DNA of 64,000 nucleotides from Terriglobales bacterium (lineage in GTDB: Bacteria > Acidobacteriota > Terriglobia > Terriglobales > Acidobacteriaceae): NCBI GenBank assembly GCA_035651655.1, contig DASRFG010000002.1, positions 124,001-188,000 of the forward strand, read 5' to 3'. Shown in pieces: positions 16,520 through 24,954 of this stretch; the stretch's first letter is position 1; the number at the start of each line of letters is the position of its first letter. Below the pieces are notes generated by a model. It searched no databases. It was not told the origin of the DNA and saw only the letters and a list, made by a program, of their open reading frames with translations. A program made the translations under genes and the position numbers.

Positions 16520-17788
16520 ATGGCCGCCAGCCCCGCAACTAATATCCGTTCCCTGCCGCGACGGCAATTCCAGCGCAATCATATTCAAAATCTTTTCACG
16601 TTGCAGAAAGCCGCACAGAAAATCAACTCGATTCTCGATCTTGATTTGCTAATCGCACGGATCGTTGACGATATTGCAGGTTGGTTCGGCTGCCTAGAAG
16701 CCAACATTTATCTACGTGGCGAGGGCGCCGATGAGATGGTACTGGCAGCGGTCCACGGTTGCACCCTCCACACGAAGGGACATCGGCTCAAGGTCGGAGT
16801 AGAGGGCATGGTTGGACATGCCGCGGGAACCGGACGGATGCATTATGCCCCCGACGTCGAGAAGGACCCGTATTACGTTGGGTGTGAACAAAACACCCGG
16901 TCAGAGGTCGCAATCCCGCTGAAGGTAGAGGACCGAGTGATTGGCGTGTTCACGGCCTCTCACCCGGAAATTGACGGTTTTCCGCCAGAACAGTTGCGTT
17001 TATTACAGGCGTTCGCCATACACATCTCGGGTGCGATCCAGAATGCGCAGCTTTTCCGGCAGGAGCGGCTGGCGAATGAGCGCATGAACCGTGAGGCGGA
17101 AGAGGCGCGCTACATACAAGAAGCCCTTTTCCCAAGAAGCTCGCCTTATGTTCCCGGATTTGTCATCACCGGCCGCTGCATTCCCGCAGGCGCGGTCGGT
17201 GGTGACTGGTACGACTACATTCCCTTAAGTAACGGCCGCTGGATGCTGGTGCTGGCAGACGTAGCGGGAAAGGGCATGGCCGCCGCACTGCTTATGGCAG
17301 CGGCGCGAGGCATGATTCGTTCACTGGCCGAGACCTCCCCTGGACCCGGCGAGGTGCTGACCCGCCTGAACCGGCTTCTGCTGGAGGATTTTCCAAGTGG
17401 CCGTTTTGTGACCATGCTTTGCGCAGTTTTCGATCCGGCAACTCGTAGTTTGACACTCGCGAACGCAGGCCATCACTGGCCCTTGCTGGGCGATGCAAGC
17501 GGTGTTCGCACCGTCCAGGGCGACGGCGGGTTGCCCATCGGCTTTGCACAGGAGACTTTTGCCGAAACCAGAGTGTCATTGCCCGCCGGTTCACGTGTGG
17601 TTTTTTACAGCGACGGAATCACCGAGTCGGAAAATGAAAGCGGCGAAGAGTACGGCAGCCAGCGTCTGGGACAGCTGCTCTCCATGCCGGATTTGTCGGT
17701 AGAAACCATCCTGGAAGATGCGTGCGCCTTCACCGCTCCGTCTGGCGCGAGAGATGACCGTACTGTAATTCTGATCAAAGCAGATTAA
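16520..17788 (+). CDS. GAF domain - SpoIIE/PP2C serine phosphatase
   Basis: 422 residues. A GAF domain (about residues 35-175, LDLDLLIARIVDDIAGWFGC ... RLLQAFAIHISGAIQNAQLF) and a short coiled linker lead to a PP2C-type SpoIIE domain. Metal-binding acidic positions are visible in GGDWYDYIPL, VLADVAGKGMAAALLMAAAR, FYSDGITESEN and GARDDRTVILI. Such RsbU-like proteins dephosphorylate anti-sigma-factor antagonists in partner-switching cascades, here gated by a GAF sensor of unknown ligand. No antagonist or anti-sigma gene is adjacent, so the target is unknown. Confidence 0.9.
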   Translation: MAASPATNIRSLPRRQFQRNHIQNLFTLQKAAQKINSILDLDLLIARIVDDIAGWFGCLEANIYLRGEGADEMVLAAVHGCTLHTKGHRLKVGVEGMVGHAAGTGRMHYAPDVEKDPYYVGCEQNTRSEVAIPLKVEDRVIGVFTASHPEIDGFPPEQLRLLQAFAIHISGAIQNAQLFRQERLANERMNREAEEARYIQEALFPRSSPYVPGFVITGRCIPAGAVGGDWYDYIPLSNGRWMLVLADVAGKGMAAALLMAAARGMIRSLAETSPGPGEVLTRLNRLLLEDFPSGRFVTMLCAVFDPATRSLTLANAGHHWPLLGDASGVRTVQGDGGLPIGFAQETFAETRVSLPAGSRVVFYSDGITESENESGEEYGSQRLGQLLSMPDLSVETILEDACAFTAPSGARDDRTVILIKAD

Positions 17789-17795
17789 CTGCGCA

Positions 17796-18206
17796 TTACC
17801 TGAACCGCGCCCGATGTTCCTTCAGGATGCAGTGATCCATAACCACGAAGATGCCGGCCTGGCGTGCTTTAGCGGCGGCCGACTCATGGACCACCGTCTC
17901 TTGCATCCAGATGGCCGGCACCTTGAGCTGAATCGCCTGGTCCACAATTTCCGGTACAAATTCTGGACGGCGAAAGATATCCACGATGTCAATCTTCTCG
18001 GTGACGTCGAGCAAGGTGGGGTATGACTTTTCACCCAGCACAACCTTGACCTCGGGATTCACCGGAATAATGCGATAGCCGTGGCTTTGAAGGTAGGCGG
18101 CAACCCCATGGCTGGCGCGCAACGGACTGGATGAAAGCCCCACCACGGCGATGGTTTTGGCTTTCTTTAGAACCTCTGATATCTGATCGGTCTGGATGCC
18201 GGGCAT
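17796..18206 (-). CDS. CoA-binding protein (YccU family)
   Basis: 136 residues from the ATG at 18206, chosen because CCGGAGAT precedes it; an ATG at 18224 would add six residues. It is a single Rossmann-like CoA-binding domain: TIAVVGLSSSPLRASHGVAA, YRIIPVNPEV, GEKSYPTLLDV, IDIVDIFRRPEFVPEIVDQA, IWMQETVVHESAAAKAR and FVVMDHCILKEH. It resembles the nucleotide-binding domain of succinyl-CoA synthetase without the catalytic parts. Role unknown. Convergent with the phosphatase gene, with seven bases between stops. Confidence 0.88.
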   Translation of the reverse strand: MPGIQTDQISEVLKKAKTIAVVGLSSSPLRASHGVAAYLQSHGYRIIPVNPEVKVVLGEKSYPTLLDVTEKIDIVDIFRRPEFVPEIVDQAIQLKVPAIWMQETVVHESAAAKARQAGIFVVMDHCILKEHRARFR

Positions 18207-18301
18207 AGTATCTCCGGCCAACATTCTACAAAAAGCCGCCAGAGACGTCAGATCGCCGCTAAAGAGTGGTTGCCAAAGAGAGTGAGTTGCGGAGAGAAGG
18301 C

Positions 18302-19429
18302 TTAATCGCGTTTGCGACTGTCGTTCTTCTGCACGAACATTCGGAGACCCATCTTGCGGACCGTGTCTGAAACTTCCTTGTTGCCAGAGATGTTTTTAAG
18401 ATCGCTAATCATCAAGTGCTTCATCAGATCGAGCGAAACATCAATAGGGCATTTGGGGTTAAATACCAGGTTGCGGATAATCGAGTAGTTTTTCAGGAAC
18501 TTCTTCTTGCTTGCCATCGCCCGCAGAACCACGTCCTGCACGTTCTTCATTTTGGCGAACATCTCGGCTTCGCTGTCGGTAACTTTGGGCGATTCCAGCA
18601 CCGCCAGGGCGACTACCTTGGCACCGTCGCGGATAAGAAGAAATCGTTCGTCCTTGTTCCCCTTCATAGCAAGCTGCACGCGACCGCCCACGTTCAGGCG
18701 CGAGATCTTTAAGAGGGTGCTGACTTTCTCTTTCTCTCCGGGAGCGAGCGCCTGTTTGGCTGCAGCCGCTGCCCCAGCGCCTGTGGCCGCAGTCGCCGTC
18801 TGTGTACTTGGAACGGTTTCGTCCAAACGCAGCTCGTCTGCACCGCCAATCAGATTGAACGGGCGGTCTTCTTCCGCCGCAATCTCGTCGGCGTGCTCAG
18901 CCATGTAGGCCGCTACCTCCTCGTCACCCAGGAGTTCACCTTCCGCGGCGGCGGGCAGTTTCGTTTCGAGACCAGAAAGTAATTCTTTGGCCTTATTGAT
19001 CTGAGAATCTTCCAGTTGCGAGTTAGAAACCAACGCTTCCAAAACAAGCTGCGATTTCCGAACCCGAGCACTGGCCAGCATAGTTTCAGCAGCTTCGATA
19101 GTCGCTTCCCTCGCGTGGTTCGCCAGGTGAGATTCCGGCACGGCAGGGTTCTCCAGCAAGGCCGGAAACAAAGAACGCCGCAGGTTCTGCACCAGGTACT
19201 TCAGCACCTCAGCGGGCGTGCTCGGATCCGATGCAACTGCCAAGGATGCATCTTCGTCCCACCCCGCCAGCGTCAACCGTGCCTGCTCAGCAAAAATCGG
19301 GTTCTTAGTCAGAAACACCAGGATCTCGATCATCTCCGCCGGTGGAACCGATAGCGCTCCCTTGGCGGCTGAGCGGAGTAGTTGCGGAGGCACCGCCGAC
19401 TGGCGGATCAGGTCAATCATTCGCGACAT
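18302..19429 (-). CDS. Conserved hypothetical protein, helical-repeat type
   Basis: 375 residues, no signal or membrane segment. The N-terminal half has short helical units resembling HEAT or leucine-rich-variant repeats (DPSTPAEVLKYLVQN, LLENPAVPESHLANHAR, ALVSNSQLEDSQINKA). An Ala-rich linker (around 225-240) leads to a C-terminal half with MKGNKDERFLLIRDGAKVVA, NVQDVVLRAMASKKKFLKNY and NLVFNPKCPIDVSLDLMKHL. This C-terminal pattern recurs in hypothetical proteins of Deltaproteobacteria and Acidobacteria, to my knowledge without assigned function. Possibly a scaffold. Monocistronic by spacing. Confidence 0.6.
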   Translation of the reverse strand: MSRMIDLIRQSAVPPQLLRSAAKGALSVPPAEMIEILVFLTKNPIFAEQARLTLAGWDEDASLAVASDPSTPAEVLKYLVQNLRRSLFPALLENPAVPESHLANHAREATIEAAETMLASARVRKSQLVLEALVSNSQLEDSQINKAKELLSGLETKLPAAAEGELLGDEEVAAYMAEHADEIAAEEDRPFNLIGGADELRLDETVPSTQTATAATGAGAAAAAKQALAPGEKEKVSTLLKISRLNVGGRVQLAMKGNKDERFLLIRDGAKVVALAVLESPKVTDSEAEMFAKMKNVQDVVLRAMASKKKFLKNYSIIRNLVFNPKCPIDVSLDLMKHLMISDLKNISGNKEVSDTVRKMGLRMFVQKNDSRKRD

Positions 19430-19514
19430 AGGTTTGCGAAGACAACTACTGACACTAGGTTAGTACGGTTGGTCGATTTTCCGGTGATTACTAATGTAAT
19501 AGGGAGGAAGGAGA

Positions 19515-20616
19515 TTATTTCTGTTCGCCGCGCCGCATCCGCAAGTAGGCGCCGATGAACGGTTGCAAATCACCGTCGAGCACGCGGTCCACATCGCCGA
19601 CTTCGGTCTTTGTGCGATGGTCCTTCACCATCCGATACGGGGCCAGCACGTAGGAGCGTATCTGCGATCCAAAATCTATGTCCAGCTTGGAATCCTCTAT
19701 TTTCTTCGTAACCGCGCGTTTCTTCTCCAACTCATACTCGTAAAGTTTGGAGCGTAAAATACTCATCGCGCGTTCACGGTTTTTGTGCTGAGAACGTTCG
19801 TTCTGGCAACTGACTACGATTCCTGTAGGAATATGCGTAATACGCACCGCTGAGTCGGTGGTATTCACGTGTTGCCCGCCCCGCCCACCCGAGCGATAGG
19901 TATCCACCCGCAGATCTTCCGGCTTAATCACCACTTCAATGCTCTCGTCAATCTCCGGCGAGACGTACACGCTGGCGAAGGAAGTATGCCGCCGCTTGGC
20001 TTGGTCGAAGGGTGAAATGCGCACCAGCCGGTGCACACCGATTTCGCTGGTCAATAGTCCGTAAGCGTATTGCCCATTGACGCTGAAGGTCGCCGATTTG
20101 AGGCCCGCTTCTTCGCCCGGCTGATAGTCGTTCAAAACCGTGGCAAAGCCCTGGCGCTCGGCCCATCGCAGGTACATGCGCAGCAGCATGTCCGCCCAGT
20201 CCTGCGACTCTGTGCCTCCCGCACCGGGATGAATCGTGACAATCGCATTGAGCGAATCGTTATCGCCGGAGAGCAGGGTTTCGGTTTCTAAGCGATCCAC
20301 CAGCTCGCGCAATCCTCCGATTTCTTTTTGCAGGTCGCCACCGACCTGTTCACCTTCGTGCGCCAACTCGAAGTATGCAGCGATATCCTGGCTGCGACGC
20401 TCCAGCTCGGATTCCGTGGACAGCACGTTTTCCAGGCGCTTGCGCTCGCGCATCACTTTTTGCGATTCCTGAGGGTTGGACCAGAGATTGGGGTCGGAGA
20501 CTTTCTTTTCAATCTCGGTCAGCTGCTGGCGAAGCTTGCCCGCGTCAAAGATACTCCCGCAGATCGCGCACCCGGTCTTTGAGGGCTGTATATTCCTGTT
20601 CCAGTTCTTCGACCAT
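19515..20616 (-). CDS. prfB: Peptide chain release factor 2, with programmed +1 frameshift
   Basis: RF2 reads UGA and UAA and releases the peptide. The real start is the ATG at 20616: 23 codons (MVEELEQEYTALKDRVRDLR then EYL) end at an in-frame TGA (20547-20545). A +1 shift at CTT-TGA-C continues as DAGKLRQQLTEIEKKVSDPN. Together this gives about 366 residues, the normal RF2 length. Domain marks include SPF (VRISPFDQAKRRH), the stop-codon tripeptide of RF2, and GGQ (RSGGRGGQHVNTTDSAVRI), the hydrolysis motif. The extra upstream open frame to 20684 lies inside lnt and is not coding. The gene starts one base after the lnt stop. Confidence 0.96.
20544..20559 (-). promoter_or_regulatory. prfB autoregulatory frameshift site
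   Basis: Read on the minus strand this is CGGGAGTATCTTTGAC. It holds an internal Shine-Dalgarno-like CGGGAG (20559-20554), a three-base spacer, the slippery CTT and the UGA-C stop context. The layout is the same as the classic E. coli prfB site (AGGGGGTATCTTTGAC). When RF2 is scarce the ribosome pauses at UGA and slips +1, restoring RF2 synthesis. Confidence 0.95.
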
Positions 20617-20617
20617 G

Positions 20618-22234
20618 CTATCGCACCATCCCGGCGGGAGATCGGAAGCGCCAGAGAAGCGCTCCCATAGAAATTATCGCACACGCATAGGCGAACCAGT
20701 CGCCATGGCGGGTGTAGAACGTGGTCCCGGTGAGCAGCCTGTAAGGCGCTTCCAGCGTAGTACGCAGGTTTCGCGGGGCACGGGCGACCACCTGTCCATA
20801 AGGATCAATTGCGGCAGTGATGCCCGTATTTGTAGAACGCAGCAGCCAGCGATGGCTCTCCACCGCCCGCATGCGGGCCTGATTGAAATGCTGCCCAATT
20901 GCGCCGGTGTCGCCATACCAGCCGTCGTTAGAAATGTTTACAAATACCTGGGCCCCATTGCGGGCGAACTCACGGACCTCGTCGGGGAAGACGGACTCAT
21001 AACAGATGAATAGGCCCAGCTTCGTAGTGCCGGCCTGAAGCGGCTCACGCCCGGCGCCCCGCTCGAATTCGCCGACCCCACGGGTGAGCTTACCGGCGAA
21101 GCTCAGCAGCGACTTGAAAGGCACAAACTCGCCGAAAGGAACCAGATGAATTTTGTCGTAGCGCGCACTCCATTTTCCGTCCGGGGACATCAGGGCGGCG
21201 GAGTTGTAAACCTCATTGCTCTCGGAAGTGTCGCCTGCAGTACGGCCTCCAATGCTGCCCGCGATCACGTAAGCATGGTCGCCGCGCGCGACCGCTGCAA
21301 CCGCCGCCTGAAACTGCAGCTCGTCCATATAGAACGGGGCTGGCGATTCCGGCCAGATCACCAGTTCGGGCTTTCTTGAAGAACGCTCGGCTGCTGAAAC
21401 GCTGATCCGCACCAGGTCGTGGAGCGTTCCCTGAAAATATTCCGGAGTCCATTGCGAGGGCTGCAGTATGGGAATGTTCGCCTGCACTAATAAGGCAGTG
21501 TGGTCGGCGGGAGGAGCGGGCAACCTGATCAATGCCATTAGCTGCAGCAACAACGCCACGGCAATGGCTTCGATGAGAATCAGCTTGCGCTTGGAGCGTG
21601 CCACCACCCAGGCCGCCGCAAACACCGTGTTGACCAGAGCAATTTCAAATGACAGTCCGTAGACCCCGGTGAAGGTGGCGATCCGGTTCATCGCAACGTT
21701 GTTGACTTGTGCGGTGCCCAATACGTCCCACGGGAAACCGCTGATCTGCGCCCGAGCCAGCTCCAAACCGACCCACAGGAAAGGCGCCACGAACAGCGCG
21801 CGTCGAGTGCCGGATCTCTTGTCGCCAGCCGCCAACAGTGCGATCAGCAGTCCGAAAGCCCCGAAGTAGATGGCTAGATAAAGACAAAAAAGTACCAGGA
21901 TGCCTAGCGCCACCGGAGCACTTAAACCGCCGTACAAATGCATGGTGTCGTACACCCAATAGCAGGTGCCGGCCCACCAGATCACGCCAGCTACATATCC
22001 CAGGGCAAACCCTTGCACAGGAGAGGCCGGCTGCAGTTGCGCTTGCATTTCGTCCGGCAGGTGAATCGCATCAGATTGCTGCGTTCTCAACAACGCTACG
22101 AGCAAGGGCGCTAGCGCAATCCAGCAAAGCCAGTAGAGATTAGGATTGGGGAAAACCAGGACCTGAAGCACACCAGAGGCGATCGCCAGCATCCAGGCGC
22201 TTCTGTGAATTCGCCGCACAAATAAGGATAGCAA
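20618..22234 (-). CDS. lnt: Apolipoprotein N-acyltransferase
   Basis: About 538 residues. It N-acylates the lipidated Cys of lipoproteins at the inner membrane. The N-terminal half has about six membrane segments; the C-terminal nitrilase-like domain shows the catalytic triad Glu (VIWPESPAPF), Lys (YDKIHLVPFGEFVPF) and Cys (FICYESVFPDEVREF), and ends with NISNDGWYGDT and RSTNTGITAAIDPYGQVV. The start is uncertain: TTG 22234, GTG 22219 or ATG 22192. The longer open frame to 22309 runs into lpxD. It ends one base before prfB. Confidence 0.92.
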   Translation of the reverse strand: MLSLFVRRIHRSAWMLAIASGVLQVLVFPNPNLYWLCWIALAPLLVALLRTQQSDAIHLPDEMQAQLQPASPVQGFALGYVAGVIWWAGTCYWVYDTMHLYGGLSAPVALGILVLFCLYLAIYFGAFGLLIALLAAGDKRSGTRRALFVAPFLWVGLELARAQISGFPWDVLGTAQVNNVAMNRIATFTGVYGLSFEIALVNTVFAAAWVVARSKRKLILIEAIAVALLLQLMALIRLPAPPADHTALLVQANIPILQPSQWTPEYFQGTLHDLVRISVSAAERSSRKPELVIWPESPAPFYMDELQFQAAVAAVARGDHAYVIAGSIGGRTAGDTSESNEVYNSAALMSPDGKWSARYDKIHLVPFGEFVPFKSLLSFAGKLTRGVGEFERGAGREPLQAGTTKLGLFICYESVFPDEVREFARNGAQVFVNISNDGWYGDTGAIGQHFNQARMRAVESHRWLLRSTNTGITAAIDPYGQVVARAPRNLRTTLEAPYRLLTGTTFYTRHGDWFAYACAIISMGALLWRFRSPAGMVR

Positions 22235-22268
22235 ATTGATGTTCGAACTTAGACATGAACCCTCGCTC

Positions 22269-23279
22269 TTATTCCGTCTCGGTTTGGTCTTTCTTGGCCA
22301 GCCGCGCAAGAACGGCCAGCTCTTTTAAATACTGCCGAATAGGGCGCGCTGGCGTTCCCCAGAACACGACTCCGGCGCCACGAATCACCTTCCTGGAGGG
22401 GATGCCGGACTGCGCTCCCAGAATCGCGCCCTTTTCTATGCGAACGTGGTCTGCAATACCAACCTGTCCGCCGATTATGGCGCCATCTTCGACGACGGCA
22501 CTGCCGGAAAGTCCCGTCTGGGCGGCAATCACAACGTTTTCTCCTACACGGACGTTGTGGCCGACGTGCACCAGATTGTCCAGCTTGGCGCCACGGGCGA
22601 TGACGGTTACATCCAGTGCGCCGCGATCGATGGTGGTGTTCGCGCCAATTTCGACGTCGTCCCCGATTTCGAGCCCGCCAATCTGCGGGAACTTCACGTA
22701 CTCACCGCTTTTGGAGTCGCGCACAAATCCGAAACCGTCGCTACCCAGCACCGCTCCTGCATGCACGGTCACGCGATTGCCCAAGCGCACTCCGGGATAG
22801 ACGGTTACGTTGGCAGCGATGTTGCAGTGCGTGCCAATCACCGTCCGGCGTCCGATTACGCTGCCTGCCCCGATAGAGCTGGCTTCGCCGATCGTGACGT
22901 CCTCGCCTACAACGGCATGCGCTGCAATGGAGACATCCTTGGAGAGGCGGGCTGAGTTTGCTACTACCGCGGTGGCGTGAACTGCGGATTTTTTCGCTTC
23001 CGGCTCGCAGAGCAGCGCTCCCGCGCGTGCAAATGCCAGACGCGGTTCGGGAACGATGAGCAGCGGTTTGCTTGATTTAACTTTGGTAGCAGATTCACCC
23101 GCGATCACAGCACTCGCGCCGGAGGACAGCGCCGCGTCAAGAAATTTTGCCTCCTCCACAAAGACCAGATCACCGGGTTTCGCAGACTTGATGCTTGCAA
23201 CCCCCCAAACCTGTGTCTTGCCATCGCCGATTAGCTGTGCGTGAATGAATTCGGCAACGCTCTTCAGCGAACGCTTCAT
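22269..23279 (-). CDS. lpxD: UDP-3-O-acylglucosamine N-acyltransferase
   Basis: About 336 residues from the ATG at 23279 (MKRSLKSVAEFIHAQLIGDG); the frame is open to 23315. It catalyses the third step of lipid A synthesis. The N-terminal uridine-binding domain (residues 1-100) is followed by a long left-handed beta-helix of hexapeptide repeats (VVGEDVTIGEASSIGAGSVI and onward). The catalytic His lies in KLDNLVHVGHNVRVGENVVI. The C-terminus (RQYLKELAVLARLAKK) is the usual helical end. The next gene, lnt, starts about 35 bases on. Confidence 0.95.
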   Translation of the reverse strand: MKRSLKSVAEFIHAQLIGDGKTQVWGVASIKSAKPGDLVFVEEAKFLDAALSSGASAVIAGESATKVKSSKPLLIVPEPRLAFARAGALLCEPEAKKSAVHATAVVANSARLSKDVSIAAHAVVGEDVTIGEASSIGAGSVIGRRTVIGTHCNIAANVTVYPGVRLGNRVTVHAGAVLGSDGFGFVRDSKSGEYVKFPQIGGLEIGDDVEIGANTTIDRGALDVTVIARGAKLDNLVHVGHNVRVGENVVIAAQTGLSGSAVVEDGAIIGGQVGIADHVRIEKGAILGAQSGIPSRKVIRGAGVVFWGTPARPIRQYLKELAVLARLAKKDQTETE

Positions 23280-23327
23280 GGCAATGGTTCTATACGGGAG
23301 AGCGGCAGAACGCAACTTGCTCCAGAA

Positions 23328-24227
23328 TCAATAAATACTGGCTTCGCCCTCCGGTCGTGTCTTCCAGCGCCTATGCACCCAAAGCCACTGGTCAGGATAA
23401 CGGCGCACGTAGTCCTCGATCACCTTCGTAAAGAGCGCGGTATTGGCCGTCACATCGGCAGCATCATCTCCGGTACGCGCCAGCGTGAGCGCGGGATCGA
23501 ATCGGATTCGGTACTTTCCTGCCTCCCTATCCCAGATCGTAAACGCCGGCACCACTGCAGCGTCGGTTCGCAACGCCACACGCGCCACCCCGCTGGCAGT
23601 GCAAGCTGGGTGTCCAAAAAAATCTACGAACACACCTTGGGGCGGGGTCATGTTTGTGTCCATTAGAATACCGACTGTCTTCGCACCTTTCATTGCTGAA
23701 AGCAATCCGCGGGCAAAGTCCTCTTTGCCGAACGTGCTGTTTCCATGCAGGGTGCGGTAACGGCGCACCAGGTCGTCAAGATATGGATTGTCGAGCGGGC
23801 GCACCACAATCTGCAGCGGATGGCCATGCAGCGAATGCACAAAAGAACCGATTTCCCAGCCCCCTAAGTGCGCCGTAAGGAACAATACCCCCTTGCCACG
23901 CTGATTAGCTTGCTCGAAGTTCTCGTAGCCGTCATAGACGGCCACTTCGTCCACATTTTCTAGTGTGTAGCGGGGAAAGTGGCACGCCTCGGCGAGGAGC
24001 CGTCCTAACGATGTGAATACGCCTCGGACGATCCTGCGGCGCTGGTTGGAGGTTTTCTCCGGGAACGCGAGCGCCAGATTACGCATGCCTACCGCACGCA
24101 GTCGTGCATGCAGCAGATAGACCGTCCATGCCACCGCGATCGCGGCAGCGCGGCTGAGTGAACGCGGTAAGGCGCCGAGCACCCGGACCAGCAGCCATAC
24201 CGGTGCGTACTCCAGACGATGGCGCAT
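23328..24227 (-). CDS. Lipid A biosynthesis lauroyl-type acyltransferase (LpxL/HtrB family)
   Basis: 299 residues. It begins with a membrane-proximal helix region (LEYAPVWLLVRVLGALPRSL) and carries the acyltransferase H-x4-E motif in LFLTAHLGGWEIGSFVHS near residue 118, plus FGKEDFARGLLSAMKGAKTV and GILMDTNMTPPQGVFVDFFG around 170-200, and the C-terminal RYPDQWLWVHRRWKTRP. These are hallmarks of LpxL/LpxM enzymes that add secondary acyl chains to Kdo2-lipid IVA. It is upstream of lpxD on the same strand, 48 bases apart, consistent with a lipid A-lipoprotein operon through lnt and prfB. Confidence 0.9.
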   Translation of the reverse strand: MRHRLEYAPVWLLVRVLGALPRSLSRAAAIAVAWTVYLLHARLRAVGMRNLALAFPEKTSNQRRRIVRGVFTSLGRLLAEACHFPRYTLENVDEVAVYDGYENFEQANQRGKGVLFLTAHLGGWEIGSFVHSLHGHPLQIVVRPLDNPYLDDLVRRYRTLHGNSTFGKEDFARGLLSAMKGAKTVGILMDTNMTPPQGVFVDFFGHPACTASGVARVALRTDAAVVPAFTIWDREAGKYRIRFDPALTLARTGDDAADVTANTALFTKVIEDYVRRYPDQWLWVHRRWKTRPEGEASIY

Positions 24228-24393
24228 CGAGAAAGAAACGTGACGGTAGCATTCCGCTCAGGTTTTTTCAAACTGCCGACGGCGCTCTAGGCTGTAACCT
24301 GCGACAACCCGGGGCGCTCTTTTGCCGTAGCTCCTGATTGGAGACAGCTCACAATTCTTTGCTGCATAATGGATCTTCCACAGAGGAGAGAGC

Positions 24394-24951
24394 ATGCATC
24401 GCGTTTCGCATACAAGTTTCACTACGGTCGCCTTGGTGATTGCCGGCACCATTGCGCTGATTGCTTGTTCCGCCAATCGGCCCAGTGACATTGAAACTCT
24501 GGTGGCACAAGAGGCCAAGAAGATGGCCATCTCCGGCAAAGACCTGCCGAACCCGATTCCCGATACGCCGGAGAACGTCAAAGAGGGTGCAGAGCACTTC
24601 CAGCATCATTGCCAGATCTGCCACGGCCTCGACGGACACAACACGGGTGTCCCGTTCGCCGACAAAATGTCTCCGGAGGTTGCTGACCTCGGCGCAAACA
24701 ACGTTCAGAACTACAGCAATGGTCAACTCAAGATGATCATCGAGAAAGGTATTCGCTTCAGTGGTATGCCCGGGTGGAAAGGCATTTTGACCGACGACGA
24801 AATGTGGCGCATGGTTCGCTATATCCGCCACCTGCCGCCGAAGGGCAGCCTGGGTGCTCCCGCCCTCTTTAGGGAAGCAGAATCAGAACATCATCACATG
24901 GAGAAAACCGGGCAGCCCCAACACACTCACACCCACAGCCATCACGAGTGA
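24394..24951 (+). CDS. Lipoprotein c-type cytochrome with His-rich tail
   Basis: 185 residues. A lipoprotein signal ends at Cys25 (LIAC). One heme c site, Cys73-Q-I-Cys76-His77, and a likely axial Met in FSGMPGWKG define a mono-heme class I cytochrome domain (about residues 58-150; ERMVRYIRHLP-type helix at the end). The tail contains EHHHMEK-like and HTHTHSHH segments that could bind metal ions. AGGAGAG precedes the start. It should sit on the periplasmic membrane face as an electron carrier; its partners are not in the window. Convergent with the SYLF gene, three bases between stops. Confidence 0.85.
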   Translation: MHRVSHTSFTTVALVIAGTIALIACSANRPSDIETLVAQEAKKMAISGKDLPNPIPDTPENVKEGAEHFQHHCQICHGLDGHNTGVPFADKMSPEVADLGANNVQNYSNGQLKMIIEKGIRFSGMPGWKGILTDDEMWRMVRYIRHLPPKGSLGAPALFREAESEHHHMEKTGQPQHTHTHSHHE

Positions 24952-24954
24952 CGG

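Noticed and set aside
20617-20684. N-terminal extension of prfB in the second frame
   Set aside because: It overlaps lnt and does not resemble RF2; the real N-terminus is in the other frame and is joined by the programmed frameshift.
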